Shown one piece after another: positions 11,480-22,517 of a DNA stretch of 64,000 bases. The position numbers and the translations under genes are program-made. Below the pieces are notes generated by a model that had not been told where the DNA came from, did no database searches, and saw only the letters and a list, made by a program, of their open reading frames with translations. Numbering within the stretch: the first letter of the stretch is position 1; each line of letters opens with the position of its first letter. The stretch comes from Cenococcum geophilum 1.58 (taxonomy: Eukaryota; Ascomycota; Dothideomycetes; Gloniales; Gloniaceae): contig KV748223.1 in assembly GCA_001692895.1 (NCBI GenBank), forward strand, positions 682,001 through 746,000, written 5' to 3'.

Positions 11480-12521
11480 TAATTATAAAAGTAGGCCGTC
11501 GAAAACGGACTCTGCACCTGTACGTGGTGACGGCTACGAACCTGGGTCTTCGAAGTTCAGACTCAGAGCCAACGCAGAGACGTCGCACAGCGTGCGATAG
11601 GACCTGGTGGTCGTGGTTGTAAGCGTTGTGGGCGGTGGTGAAAGGTTTTCAGATGGTGAGATCTCGAAAACCACTACTGTGGCCCTCTACAATTCAGCTA
11701 CGCTACTCTCCTATCAAGGCACCTGTACGATCCAACGTGGATATACAGCATTCGATAGCATCCCCCGACCCCCAACAGAAAGCATCAACGACCTCTTACA
11801 TCGACGAACGAGCGATCGCGAACGAGCAAACGAACGAGCAAATATACGGCCCCTCCTAACCCCCAGGGCGATCGCCCGCGGAGCATGCGGTCACTCGCCG
11901 TTGACAAGTACCAAATACCCAGCAGCCTGGATTGCGACCCACGGTTTTCCTTATCTCCTTTTGACGGAGTAGTAACCCTTAGAAAGGGCCTAGCTGGGGC
12001 CTAGGCACAAAAGATACCCAATACAACATATCCCGCTGTTAGTATTACGGTAATTGGAACGGATGAATCCCCCTTACGCCTTCAATAGGCCCTAGGGGGG
12101 GGAGGCATGGCGTATATGGCAATGGTCAAATAAGAGATAGCATATAGGGGATGGCCAAGATATAGGAAACAACAGCAAGACAGCAATTAAGTAGCAAGGC
12201 CTAGCTAGGACGTAGTGAACCCTAGCTTGGATAAGCTAGAGAAGGAAGCAGTAGTTCCTAAGGAGTTCGAACATCCAAGGAGGACAGGACGTAGCTGTAG
12301 GCCCGCAGGGCCGCTGCTACGTGCGGACATGGCAAACGGGGTTTTTCATCCTACTAAGGTGGCTCATAGGGTTTTTCCTCCCCCCTAGTAGCAAGGGTTT
12401 TTTTCCCGTCAATATTACTTTTCCCTTGTGTACGGAGTAGTCTGCGTGGGGCTAGATAGCATCCGTATCAGACGTTAATTAAAGAATTATTATTATTAAT
12501 TATTATTAATTATAAAAGTAG
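11480..12521 (+). mobile_element. 1-kb non-autonomous retroposon, copy 1, TSD TAATTATAAAAGTAG
   Basis: Element at 11495-12506 (1012 bp), flanked by perfect 15-bp duplications (11480-11494 and 12507-12521). It starts GCCGTCGAAAACGGACTCTG and ends GACGTTAATTAAAGAA followed by an ATT-repeat tail. A variable tail plus long direct repeats indicates target-primed reverse transcription, as for LINEs and SINEs. About 270 bp at the 3' end (from GCAGTAGTTCCTAAGGAG onward) match the 3' end of the LINE at 17124-22383. Open frames at 11607-11972 and 11626-11859 are not kept in the second copy at 33016-34039, so it is probably non-coding. Confidence 0.85.
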
Positions 12522-15500
12522 TTAGGTAGGTACTAATAAGAGTTAACACAAGCCTAATAGGAAGCTATATAATTAGGGGCCCCAAATCTATTAGTATAAG
12601 TAGCTACTTCCTTATACTCCCTTTACGGGTAATAAAGAATAAGCTTTATATAGCAGAACTTAGGATACTACAGATAAAAACAATCGCCGTTATATTGCGG
12701 AAAGTACGATATAACTAAAGGCTTTGCTCTTAGCCAACGCTTATAAGTAAAGTAATTAAAATAGAGTAGAAAATTAAGGAAAGTAACGTCCTCTACCCTA
12801 TCTAGGCGGCGCTTATATTTATTATAGTTAGACAGTCCATACCCTCTTAGTTACCTATTATTAAGCTTATACGTAGCGCTTTAATCATCCTCCTAGTGGT
12901 AATTTAAAGTTACTATATTCCTAGAGCCTTTATAAAGGGGAATATTAAAAAGCAGATAGTATACCTCCTACACTAACTAATCGCGTTTGGTAATAAGATT
13001 GTTTATAAACCTAATTACAACTAAACTAAAGGTATAAAGGCTATTAGCGTGCGGCTGTACTAATTAAAGTAACTCCTAGTAGGAAGTTAACTTCTTCTCT
13101 TCCTTGCTGTAATATTTGCCTATATAGTTAACTATTACTAATATGCTTATAGCGGGTGACGTATTAATATTCGCCATCTACGCTAATATTATAGCTGCAT
13201 TATAACCATTAAGAAGCTTATTATTACGCTATAGACAGAACATCCAGTAATATAAATTTTAATCCTTTAATATAGCAGCCTTATTACGGAGAGACCGTGG
13301 AAAATAGAAGCGGCACTCCTTTGCTCTAGTAGAGCCTTTCTTTAATCTTAAGCAGTAAGATTTGGTGCAATTACGGTGCCGTTAAAATCGATTAAGGTAG
13401 GCAGTAAGAAGCTCACTAGTATTAAGCTATTCTTTATAGCTTAGAGTAGAAGAATATTAGAGATTAGGAGGCTTAGATTAATTAGGATTAATTACAGATA
13501 TAAAAGTAGCCCAGTATTTAGCAAAAGCCGCCCTTAATTTAATAGCTAACGGATCTGGCCTTAGGGCCGTTAAACTCTATAAAAAGCTATATATATAGCC
13601 ACTACCTTATACCTACTACTTATATTAGGACTAAAAGTTAGTGCTATTAAATAGGCCTATAAGCACGTGCTTCCTAAACAGATCAAAGCGGCGATATAGC
13701 TAGTAAGCAGCAATATATAGATTATTATTAAGATTTTAAGAAGCAATCTAGTAGCACTAAGCCTTATTAGTAGCCTTATATTTATTAAATAGAGGTATAT
13801 AAGAGTATAGATTATACTAATATAGATTAGTAGCGCTAAGTGTAAAAAATAGAGACCTGCTCTTAATATTCTTAGCATAAGCCGTAAGCTTATTTCTCTT
13901 CTGCCTCTAGTAAAGTCTAGTGCCTTTAAGGCTCCGTATATACTATACAATCTTATTTAGTAACTAGCCACCCCTATTACTATTTATAATATTACTAAGC
14001 TTATTTAAAGATAGACTATTTTTATTTAATTAGCCGTAAAGGAAACGGGTGGCGTTAAGGGCTTACTCTCCTATAATCCGATTAAACACATAGTAGCGAA
14101 ATAAGGGGTAGCGGCTAAACTAACCATCCTAATACTTAAGCATATGCTTAGCGTACGTAGCTAGGGTAACCGTACGGCTTCGCAGCATATTAAAATTGGC
14201 TTTGCCATAAGGAAACAGGGTAGGAAAGGCGCCGCGCATAATAAAACTAGCTAATTACTTAGAGAGAGGTGTCTATTATACAGTAGGAACCTCTAAGCCC
14301 GCTTATAGGTCTTATTAGTGTTAAACCTCGCGACCTAAAAGCTCTAATTTACTAAGGTTAGGTACTAGATTAGGAACCAAAGTATCTAGTATATTATTAT
14401 TAAATTCGCCGTCTAGTATATTACTACCAAGCTTAGTAGGCAAAGGATTAATAGTAGGAGGACGTTATATAAAAGCAGTAGGGTAAGCCGTCGGGCCACT
14501 AGAATTAGACTCTAACTCGTTAATATAAGGTAGTTAATCTAATATAGAGCCATTTTTGGGTAAGCTAGTAAGCCGGGTGCTATATATTTTAACGTCGCAA
14601 TAATTAGGATAATTAACCTTTAAAAAGTAAAGCTACTATACTATAGTAGAGCGCCTTACAGTATACCGCTTAGTAAACCGCCAACTTAGGTATTTGCTAC
14701 CCTTTACTACTATAGGCCTTACAACCAGTATATTAAGTTTAGTAGGTAGCCGTAGTAGCTATCTCTAAGTCTTTAGTGTATTCTGGCCAAAGTAGTAGAT
14801 ATAGCCAGTATAGCGATGTTATTAGCTATATATACGCATAACTTGTAGATAAACGTATACGCGCGCAATTAGAAGCTCCTCTACCGTGGTAAGTATAGGT
14901 AAGAAGCTAGGAACAGGCCCTAGATTAAGCCCATTACTTTTACTAAATAGGGAAAAAAGGGTTAAATATTTAAGGCTATTGGCGTCCTTAATATAGGCTT
15001 TATATACACCCATATTATTACCCTCCGTAGCTATACCTATTTAAAACTACCGCTCCTTATAACGACTACACGTCTCTATATATTTAGCCTATAGTATACT
15101 CCTAAACTTCTTAATTTGCTCCCAATTAACAGCCGAAACAGATAGTAGTGTAGCCGTAGTCAGAGCTTACTGTGAGGGAGCTTACTATAAGGGAGCTTGC
15201 CGTAAGAAAGGTGGTATTAGTAGTAGGGTAGGTATTAGAGGTAGGGTAGGTATTAGTAGTAGAGTAGGTATAGGAGCTAGTTCTAGCAAGGACGTATTTA
15301 GGCTATTTAGAGTGCCTCTTCTATTATACGGAGCTTTATCTGTGGTATATAGCGGAGGAGTAGGCAAGTAAGCTTTACCCCACTAATTAAAAATGCGGTG
15401 CTCCCGTTATATTACCCTAATTGTCTTCCGTTATTAAGCTATTTTAGGGGTATCTTAACTGTTCTGGCCGTAAGGCAGGAAGGCGTTCTCGGTATTATTT

Positions 15501-15796
15501 TTAGGTAGAGTAGTTCGCTGGCGCCTTACAGGACGATTCTTAGTAGTAGAACCTAACTCTATAAGAGCTCTTCGCTTACTTAAACTATACTTAGAGGCCT
15601 AGAAAAGTAAGTAGAAGTAGAAGTAATATATAGGGAAGACGCGCCTTTGACCGATATAACTGGCATAGCTTTAAAATCTTTTTTAAAGGGCCGTCTTTAA
15701 TAAAGTTAAGGCGGGGCTTATAGATATGGCACTTGCTGCTCAATTATAGTAGGATCTACCATATTTATAATATATATAGTAGTATTAATAGAGGTG

Positions 15797-16822
15797 TCAA
15801 CAAAAAGGAAGGCGATATTTTGATGTTTATAATATTTTAATATTCGTTACGTGGATTCTACCACAACTTACCGCGCGTAACTTTTTCTCTAACTAATGAG
15901 AAGCTGGCTTTCTAACCAATCAGAAGCTGGCTTGGCGGAGGTTTGAAATCCAGGACCTAAAAATATAGACTACTTGTACCTTAGGTCAATAAAGCCTTAT
16001 ATATTAGCTATAGTATTAATAGGCGTTCTAGCGATGATATTGCTGCTTTATGTACTTATTAAGTATGTAAAGAACCTTCTAGCATTAAATGGCAGGCGCT
16101 AGCAACTTGTTAATCCTCTTCGCGGTAAGGCAAGAACGATAGAGCTATTATACGGTCCTCCGCAGGCGCTTAAAACGTTAACACGCCTTAATTAACGAAT
16201 GTTCAAATTGCTCCTTAATTGGCTTATAAACGACTACAAATTATATACGTAGGAAGGTATATTAGCGGAGCAGAAGCTAATAATATTTATGGCTAGATAC
16301 AGGGGTGGGCTAACTAGAAGGTTCGTAGCGTAGGAGTTTCAGCACTCGACGTCTACAGTAAGCCTGTTAGTAGGTAATAAGACGCTATAACTAGCCCCTA
16401 TTAGCGCCTTCTATAAGGTTCTTAATGCTCTGTATAAGGCTATATTTAATACCTTTTTTTAGCTAGGTCGGCTCTACTAGGTAGGCGTAACTAGGTTAAT
16501 ATTTTACGGCCTACTTAGGCGTAATCTATAAGGTATAAGCGCCTCTTCTAAATACTAAAGCAGGAGGTGTTCCCACCTAGTAGGAGGCATTTGTTTGGTA
16601 GGCGATTTACTAAAAAAAAGCTATTACCAAATAGAAAGGGCGGTAAGGATAATAGTTATATAATCCGCGTAGGATATTAAAAAGGCCTATATAGAATAAA
16701 TAGTTAGAGACTTATTAATATATTAACTAATTTATAATATCTACTTACTGCTTTTAATAGCCGATGACGATACGCCTATAGAGGGCAGCCCTACTAATAC
16801 TATTAACGCTACTGCCTCTATT
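15797..16822 (+). pseudogene. Harbinger-like transposase fragment with promoter-like 5' end
   Basis: The first 230 bp are little mutated and hold AACCAATCAG (a CCAAT box) and a TATA-like AAATATAGAC, followed by an ATG near 16033. The plus-strand translation then gives LYGPPQALKTLTRLN and, at about 16290-16355, RGGLTRRFVA-EFQHSTSTVS. This resembles the N-terminal helix-turn-helix region of fungal Harbinger-type DDE transposases (sequence-specific DNA binding at element ends). The later part, to ADDDTPIEGS near 16775, is decayed, and no DDE triad could be placed. The chromovirus LTR abuts at 16823. The missing 3' part was not found after 52074. Family assignment is tentative. Confidence 0.5.
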
Positions 16823-17108
16823 TGTTACGGACCTTATATTAGCAGTAGTGCGACTACTAAGAATGGATATAAGTGGGTTAGTTAAGATAGTACAGGAGGC
16901 GCTAGAACTGATTAAGCTATAGGATAAGGGGTAGCTAAGTTATATAGCTAGTTACGTTATAAGTTTAAAACGTAGGAATGTAAGAATATAGGAACGCGAC
17001 GTATTAATATACTAATGTACTAATATACTAAACCCTTTACTATAGGGAGGAGTTATATATTTAAGGACACACGGTCTCTATAAATAGTTTCTCTTTTTTA
17101 TAGTAAAT
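16823..17108 (+). repeat. Chromovirus A 5' LTR, first part
   Basis: Begins TGTTACGGACC. The 286 bp here and the 134 bp at 22384-22517 add up to 420 bp, exactly the length of the LTR at 40311-40730. The break lies in AATCTTA-AATATAATTA, where the LINE inserted. Confidence 0.88.
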
Positions 17109-17389
17109 CTTAAAATATAATTAATAATTCATTGCTTAACGTCCGATTTAGATCCCTATTAGGCCTACACGGACTACTCCTTATTTACATATAGGGAGAA
17201 AACTCTATTTAAGAAAAATGAGAAAACCCCGTAATCCATCTCCCCGCCTTTTGGGACTCGCCTACTTAGCGTCTATAAGTTGCCTATGGTGCTCTACTAC
17301 CTTACTATTTAACCTCCTTAGGAACCACTGCTGCCGTAACAAGCCTACGGACGCGCTAGTATTATAAACTTTTACTCTACTACTATAGA

Positions 17390-20300
17390 GTTACTAGGGG
17401 GCACCTGCTGCTCGCCCCCTTACCTTTTATTACCATTTCCCTTACAACCTAGAACTAATTTAGCATATTTTAACTAATAAGCCACTAGGTAACCGCCTTA
17501 AGGCCTTTTTATATTAAGAGCAGTATATTATAGTTCTCTATGCCAGCTACTAAGAGCATTATTTTATAATTAGTGTATAGGGGGCATAGCAATATTACGT
17601 GTTTTAGTGTCTATCTTAGCTAGCTACATTTATATCTCAGGCTACCTACTAGGACACCTACCTAGTAAAGCCAATCTTTTAGTCCTATTATTCCTGTTCT
17701 TAAGAGTATTACTATTATATTTTCTACCTTTATTAGGCCTTCTCGGAGCCCTTAGGTATTTACCCCCCATAGCGTTAACCATACTATAGCTTAGGTTCGT
17801 CTTACCTAAGTTAGCCTTTATACCTTTAACTTCCATTCGCCTCTCTAGCGTTAGTCCAACTAGTATTGCATTACGGTAGATAGTTTCCCAGCATTCTTAC
17901 GTGTTCTACTTTAGCTCCTTTCTCTATCTTACTGTTATCTTTGCTAACCTCTTACGCGTTTCCCTTCCTCCTCTATATAGGCCTAGGCCCTAAAGCGACA
18001 CCATTCTTCTTCTGCTTTCTTTACCTATTTCTTTAATATCTCTTCCCTACTTTAGGGTTATTGGTTTGTTCTCCTATAGGGCACCCTAAGGTCCCTCTAT
18101 AGTTTACTTAAGCGTATCTTAATATACTTTATAATATTAGAGTTACATTTATTTTATATCCTTTATATTACAGCGGCTTTAATATATAACTATAGGGGGG
18201 GAATATTGGATTCCTTCTTAAGCAGTGCTGTAGCCGTTTGCTTATATCCGCCTATAATACTTTAGAGGTAGGCTGTTTAGACCTTTTAAAGTAATTTAAG
18301 GAGTAATTTTAGGGGGCCCTTCTTAGTTTCTCTAATGGCCCAAATACTGGATCTATATATTATGGTTAGCTAGACAACTACTGTATATAGTAGGCGTAAC
18401 CTCTAAAAGCATAAACCTTATATAAAATTAACAATCCTAAATAAAGCAATAAACTATGCTTGGCCTTTATAGGCCGCTTACGCCGTATATACGCTCCACT
18501 AGAGCTTACTATCTACCTATACTCCTAGTACCCTTAGGCCCTAAACTAGTTAACCCCTAAAGCCTTAGATACGAATTATATACTAAAAATCTATAGATTA
18601 GTTACGTTTTCTTATAAAATAGATTAGCTAGTATTTCTCTAGTAAGAATTGGACTCTATAACGTCTTACCTATTCTATATAAGTATTATAGGCTTTCTCT
18701 AGTATTCTACAATTCTCTATGGCTGTTAGCCCGTATATAATTAGGTTTATATTATTAACAAAGCCTATCCCCTAGGTCGCCCCTTCCTTAAAGGAGTTAA
18801 GTAGGTTACTTATAAAGAAAAGGAAGAGTATAGGTAAGAGGGGTAATCCTTATAGTATTCCTGTTGTAACTGCAATAGGGGGGCTCTAGTATCCGCTAAA
18901 AACCAGTAATATTTCTTTCTAGCCTATAAACCCTTAGATAAATTATATAATCCATTCTAGAAAGCCCTTTACCCTAAGGATATATAGGAGACGCTTGTGG
19001 GGTATATTATTATAGGCACCACTAATATCTAGGCTAAGTATTAATACTATAAAGTCCTTTCGTATCGCCCATATAGATTTAATGGTGGTAGCGAGTAGCG
19101 TAAGTGCTAATAATATTAAGCGGTTCTTTCTTGCCCCTATTTAGCTTTATAGTAGTAGGGTATATTCCTCTGCCGTATCTACTATGCATTCTGCTATTAC
19201 CCTTTCTAAGATCTTACTAAGGGTGTTTTCTAAGGCAATAGGGCGGTAGCTTCCTAGGATTAAGTAATCTACTTTACCTTCTTTTTATAGGATAACCGTT
19301 GTTATAGATCTTCTAAGTTGCGGGTAGTAGCCTATAGCAAAGCATACTCTAGCTATATCTATAAGCTAAGATGCTATAAGTGGCCCACAGGTTTTTAGGG
19401 CCTTATTTAGAATCCTATCTAGTTCTAGTACTATATTATTTAAAAGGCGGCTAATGGTTCTAGCCATTTCCTCTATTATTATATCGCTGTCGACCTATAG
19501 GCGAGTTACTAGTGTTTCACCCGTAATATTACTAAGGTCTACTAAAGCCGGTTAGGGAAAGAACTTTTCTATAAGGATCTTTGCCTTCTTATTATTGTTA
19601 TTTATAGCCTATAATTCTCCTACTCTTTATAGGGGTGGTAAGTATAGGTCTTCTACTAGGCGCCCTACCTTTTTCTTTACCCATTTCGCTATAGCCTAAA
19701 GGCCCTTATTATAGGGGAGGCTCGGGTTAGAAGTATGCTCGTTTATAAACCGTCTCCAGTTATTCCTTACTTCTTTTTTTAGGGTATTCTTTAGCTAGTT
19801 TCTTATGTCTTTATATCATCTCTCGTCTTTAGGGTTATGGCTGCTTATATATTTTCTTCTTACTCGTCATTAGCTGGTAACTAAAACTACGTATTATATA
19901 GACCATGCGTGTCGCGCGTAGGGGCCCAGTTTTAAGATCGGGCGGTACTCTTCTAGCCTATTTTTAATCGCTGCCTAGATCCTTTCTAGTCTTCGGTTGA
20001 TTTCCTTAGGGGTGGCTAATAAGCCTCGCTTGTTTAGTATTAGGTAGATTTCTTCTAGGTTTTAGAGTTGTTATTTAACTGTATTAAGGAAACTATTTAT
20101 CTTAAGCTTTCTTATTGCGTATCTTTTTCTATTTAGTTACGCTTTAGTATCTAGGTCTAGCTGTATCTAAATAGGGATATAGTCTAGGGTAAGTGCCTAT
20201 TCTTCTTTAGGGTTATACCTTTTAAGTCTTTAATATAGGCCTTCGTTTATAAATATAAGGTTAATTATACTTCTGGCGGTGCCTCGTTACCATATAATTA

Positions 20301-20950
20301 CTCCTAGGGGGGTGGCTAGCTTAAGGCCCCAGATATCTATAGCTCTTAGTAGGCACTCTAACTGTTAATCTACAGCAATATGAATACCCCCCCACCGCGG
20401 GTAGTAGAGGTTTATATCTTCTAATAGGATAGACTCTATACCTTCGGTTTTTAGTAAGCTTATTACTAATATAATATTCTCTATTTATGGGACCCCTTCG
20501 ACCCTAGGGTTATATATATTAATAATTTGTACTAGTCCCCTATATATTTAGTAGGTAGTTATATAGTAGAGTTTAATATGCCTACTTATCCAGACCTCTG
20601 CCCTAGTTTTCTAGTATTTATCCTAGTTACCTAGGCCTAAAGGCCTAGGGGGCTTTCTATAAGCAGTTGGCTGCCACTACTAATTAATAGGGGTTTTTAC
20701 TATTCTTTTAGGTATTTTATAATGGGGTTATCCTAAGTACTAGACCACCCCCTAGCGGTCTATATAAGAATCTCCTCCTAAAGTTAGTATACTTTCGCAC
20801 GGCTTAGGAGCCTTCTATAGCCTCTAGTTTTACGCCTTTCTTTATTATTTCCGCCGGTATAGGCATAAGCTGCCGCTTTTAGGGGTCGCAACTCCCTTCT
20901 TACGTGCCTACTAGCGTAATCCTACGAGGGCGTCGTGGCTGCATCCTGCA
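17390..20950 (-). pseudogene. LINE ORF2: APE endonuclease and reverse transcriptase, RIP-degraded
   Basis: Would nick target DNA and copy element RNA at the nick. On minus, the endonuclease part (about 20800-20150) holds LLEDINLYYPRWGG, a decayed form of the GDFN-HHP-WGG motif of APE-type LINE endonucleases; a G-run there shifts the frame. The reverse transcriptase (about 19320-18700) shows YYPQLRRSITTVIL, GSYRPIALENTLSKILERV, LSLDISGAYNNIPHKRLL and IGFVNNINLI at about 18768-18744. The catalytic FVDD has become FVNN, a G-to-A change consistent with RIP. A C-terminal Cys/His block (HVILLCPLY, about 17600-17520) resembles the LINE zinc knuckle. Many TAG stops. Confidence 0.85.
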
Positions 20951-21499
20951 ATATGGAAGCCTTGGGTACCTTCTATAGTTAAGGCCTAGACTAAAAGCCT
21001 CCCCTACCTAAGTAACTCTTGTTTACTCCTTAAGTATACCTTACCGGCGTACCGCCCTAGGGGCGAACGGTTCTGTTTATTGGTATACTAATACGCATAT
21101 CCGTTCTCTTAAGCCACGTAGTAGTTTCTCCAGCTAGGACGTAATCCTATCTGCCTACTAGGTATACTAAGGGTTAGGGCCCAGCTAAGGGGTAAGGTCC
21201 TTAGAGCTAGTAGTAGCTATTACGCACTATGCCCTATGGGAGGCTAGTAGTAATATAGGGGCGCAATACCCTATACTGCTGCCAGTTCCTATTTCGCGTT
21301 ACCTATAAGTCTCCTTATAATAGGCCGACCGTGTCTTATAGGAGAGGGGCTGTAGAGATATTAGGTCCCATACCAGACGACCTGCTCTCCCCTCTCCTAC
21401 TAACTAAGCTTGTGTCCCCCCCTTTTATAAGCTGGCCTATGTCTCTAACTGTCAAGTCCTCGTCCGACTGGCCTGTGTTTCCCCTATAGCCTCCCCTAT

Positions 21500-21825
21500 A
21501 TATATGCATCAGGTTGCGAGCACCACGCCTATTAAGACCCTCCTATGAGTCGCCTTATGCATATGCGCATTAGGTTGCGTGCACTACGCCTATTAAGACC
21601 CTCCAGTAAGTCGCCTGTGAGTCGACTGTGAGTCGAACGCCATGGGGCCGTTGAAGCTGGCCTGTGTTTCCGCTGCCTAGAGCTTTGCCCGTGTTTCCAC
21701 CTCGTTGAGCCGTCTGGTCGCCGTCGCGTCGCCGTCGCGTTGCCGTCGCGTCGCTGTTGCTGTACTAGGTCGCGCGCACCACGCCTATTAAGACCCTCTT
21801 CTAAGTCACCTGAGTGTACTAGATA
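21500..21825. repeat. Direct repeats in LINE 5' region (GCACCACGCCTATTAAGACC)
   Basis: The block GCACYACGCCTATTAAGACC, preceded by GGTTGCG or GGTCGCG and followed by CTC..AAGTCRCC, occurs three times (about 21516, 21574 and 21776). CCTGTGTTTCC also recurs nearby, at about 21470 and 21661. Confidence 0.7.
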
Positions 21826-21844
21826 CCAGATAGGCCCTTATAGA

Positions 21845-21960
21845 AGGGCCTTAATAAGTTCTCTAGGTAGGGCCTTAACAAGTTCTTCGCGGTGGCCTTG
21901 GGGCCTTAACAAGTTTCGTACGAAGTATCTGTAACGCGTTAACCTTAACAAGTTCTTATA
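21845..21960. repeat. Four copies of CCTTAACAAGTTCT
   Basis: CCTTAACAAGTT or a one-base variant occurs four times in about 115 bp (near 21850, 21867, 21905 and 21942), inside the LINE 5' region. Confidence 0.7.
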
Positions 21961-22383
21961 AAAGGAGGATCCCTACGCCCTTATCGCGTATACTTCGCGA
22001 TCTTAGAGCTAGTGCAAGCCTAAGGGTGTCCTGTTATACGCCTAGGACGCGTCTACGTTGACTGGCTGGATAAGGCCAGTTTCGGGCCTGGCTATAAGCC
22101 AGGTAGTCGTATATCGGGCGGTTTTCGTATCCTAGTTTCCCTTGCTAGGCCTCCCTAGATGGTAGAACAAGAGCTCTAAGCGGAGGCAGTAAGGCTCCTG
22201 GTGTTGTTGAGGGCGATGCTTTGTACGCGTCGCGGGCCCATTACTATAGAGTCGAACGACAGCGCTGCACGCGCTGTGACGGCTCTCTACCATCGCCTCT
22301 GCACTTGGCCATCAATAGGAATAGGATTCCAGATGATGTTTCCACCCGCGGCGACGTGGACGCGTGCAGTAGGGCTTCGCGGG

Positions 22384-22517
22384 CTTAGAATATAATTAGA
22401 GTTAATCTATTAGGCAACTACTCTACTAGTTATTATTACGTTATTAACTTCTTATTTACCTATATATCTAGCCTATTAATAAGTTTACCGTAGTTTCTAC
22501 TATAAGGCTTTATTATA
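22384..22517 (+). repeat. Chromovirus A 5' LTR, second part
   Basis: Starts with the second copy of the LINE target duplication and ends GGCTTTATTATA, a decayed form of the family end GGCTTCGTTACA. It aligns along its whole length with 40597-40730. Confidence 0.85.

Larger units (their letters stand above)
9560..15762 (-). pseudogene. Helitron Rep/Pif1-like helicase, RIP-degraded and interrupted
   Basis: Replication initiator plus DNA helicase that would drive rolling-circle transposition. On minus, an ATG at 15762 opens the frame. Next comes an N-terminal block (about 15000-14820) with PSFLPILTTVEELLIARVYV, close to the motif common in fungal Helitron proteins. A linker (about 13030-12900) resembles ERDQSAQEV..LLL.IPL. 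The helicase follows: Walker A GTGKSHLI (about 11075-11050), Walker B-like LNEKSI where DEKS is usual (about 10830), and GDFY-LPPIG (about 10720-10690). Beyond the solo LTR it continues with VNGTTGIIKDII, VAVDRYNGP-like and FALTIYKS-GL blocks to a VKKLLGLIFKY end near 9640. TAG stops recur throughout. The Rep HUH motif was not clearly located. Confidence 0.82.
8429..15796 (-). mobile_element. Helitron carrying later insertions
   Basis: A minus-strand Helitron is inferred from its Rep/helicase pseudogene. Two younger insertions interrupt it: a solo LTR at 10497-10689 and a 1-kb retroposon at 11495-12506. At the presumed 3' end, the minus strand shows a small hairpin (AGTAC...GTACT) shortly before the junction with the tandem repeat at about 8428, but a clean CTRR terminus was not seen. 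The 5' end near 15796 is placed only by the change to a different, less mutated sequence. Helitrons normally leave no target duplication, so both ends are approximate. Confidence 0.75.
20951..22383 (-). other. LINE 5' region and ORF1, not resolved
   Basis: GC-richer than the rest of the element. It should hold ORF1 (RNA-binding protein) and the 5' UTR, but I could not follow a reading frame or place a zinc knuckle with confidence. It contains two sets of direct repeats, at 21500-21825 and 21845-21960, listed separately. Plus-strand open frames at 21740-21934 and 22201-22395 are antisense to the element and not supported. Confidence 0.5.
17109..22398 (-). mobile_element. Non-LTR retrotransposon (LINE) inserted in the LTR, 15-bp TSD
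   Basis: LINE at 17124-22383 (5260 bp), on minus. It is bounded by CTTAAAATATAATTA (17109-17123) and CTTAGAATATAATTA (22384-22398), a 15-bp duplication with one G/A difference; the uninterrupted LTRs at 40311 and 51651 show the empty site. The minus-strand 5' end is GC-rich (about 22190-22383), and the 3' end is GGACGTTAAGCAATGAATTAT. It encodes an APE-type endonuclease and a reverse transcriptase (see the ORF2 entry). Its last ~230 bp are shared with the two 1-kb retroposons. Confidence 0.9.

Noticed and set aside
11607-11972. 121-codon plus frame (and an overlapping 77-codon one) as a gene
   Set aside because: It lies within the 1-kb retroposon, and the second copy at 33016-34039 does not keep the frame. 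Low-complexity start (VVVV) and no domain.
12240-12300. GGAGTTCGAACATCC in the 1-kb retroposon as a Pol III B box
   Set aside because: It lies about 770 bp inside the element, far from where a SINE promoter would be, and it is altered in copy 2.
13657-13950. 97-codon minus frame rich in Leu/Ile as a membrane protein
   Set aside because: It falls inside the Helitron Rep/helicase pseudogene. C-to-T decay turns codons into Leu, Ile and Tyr codons and mimics a membrane segment.
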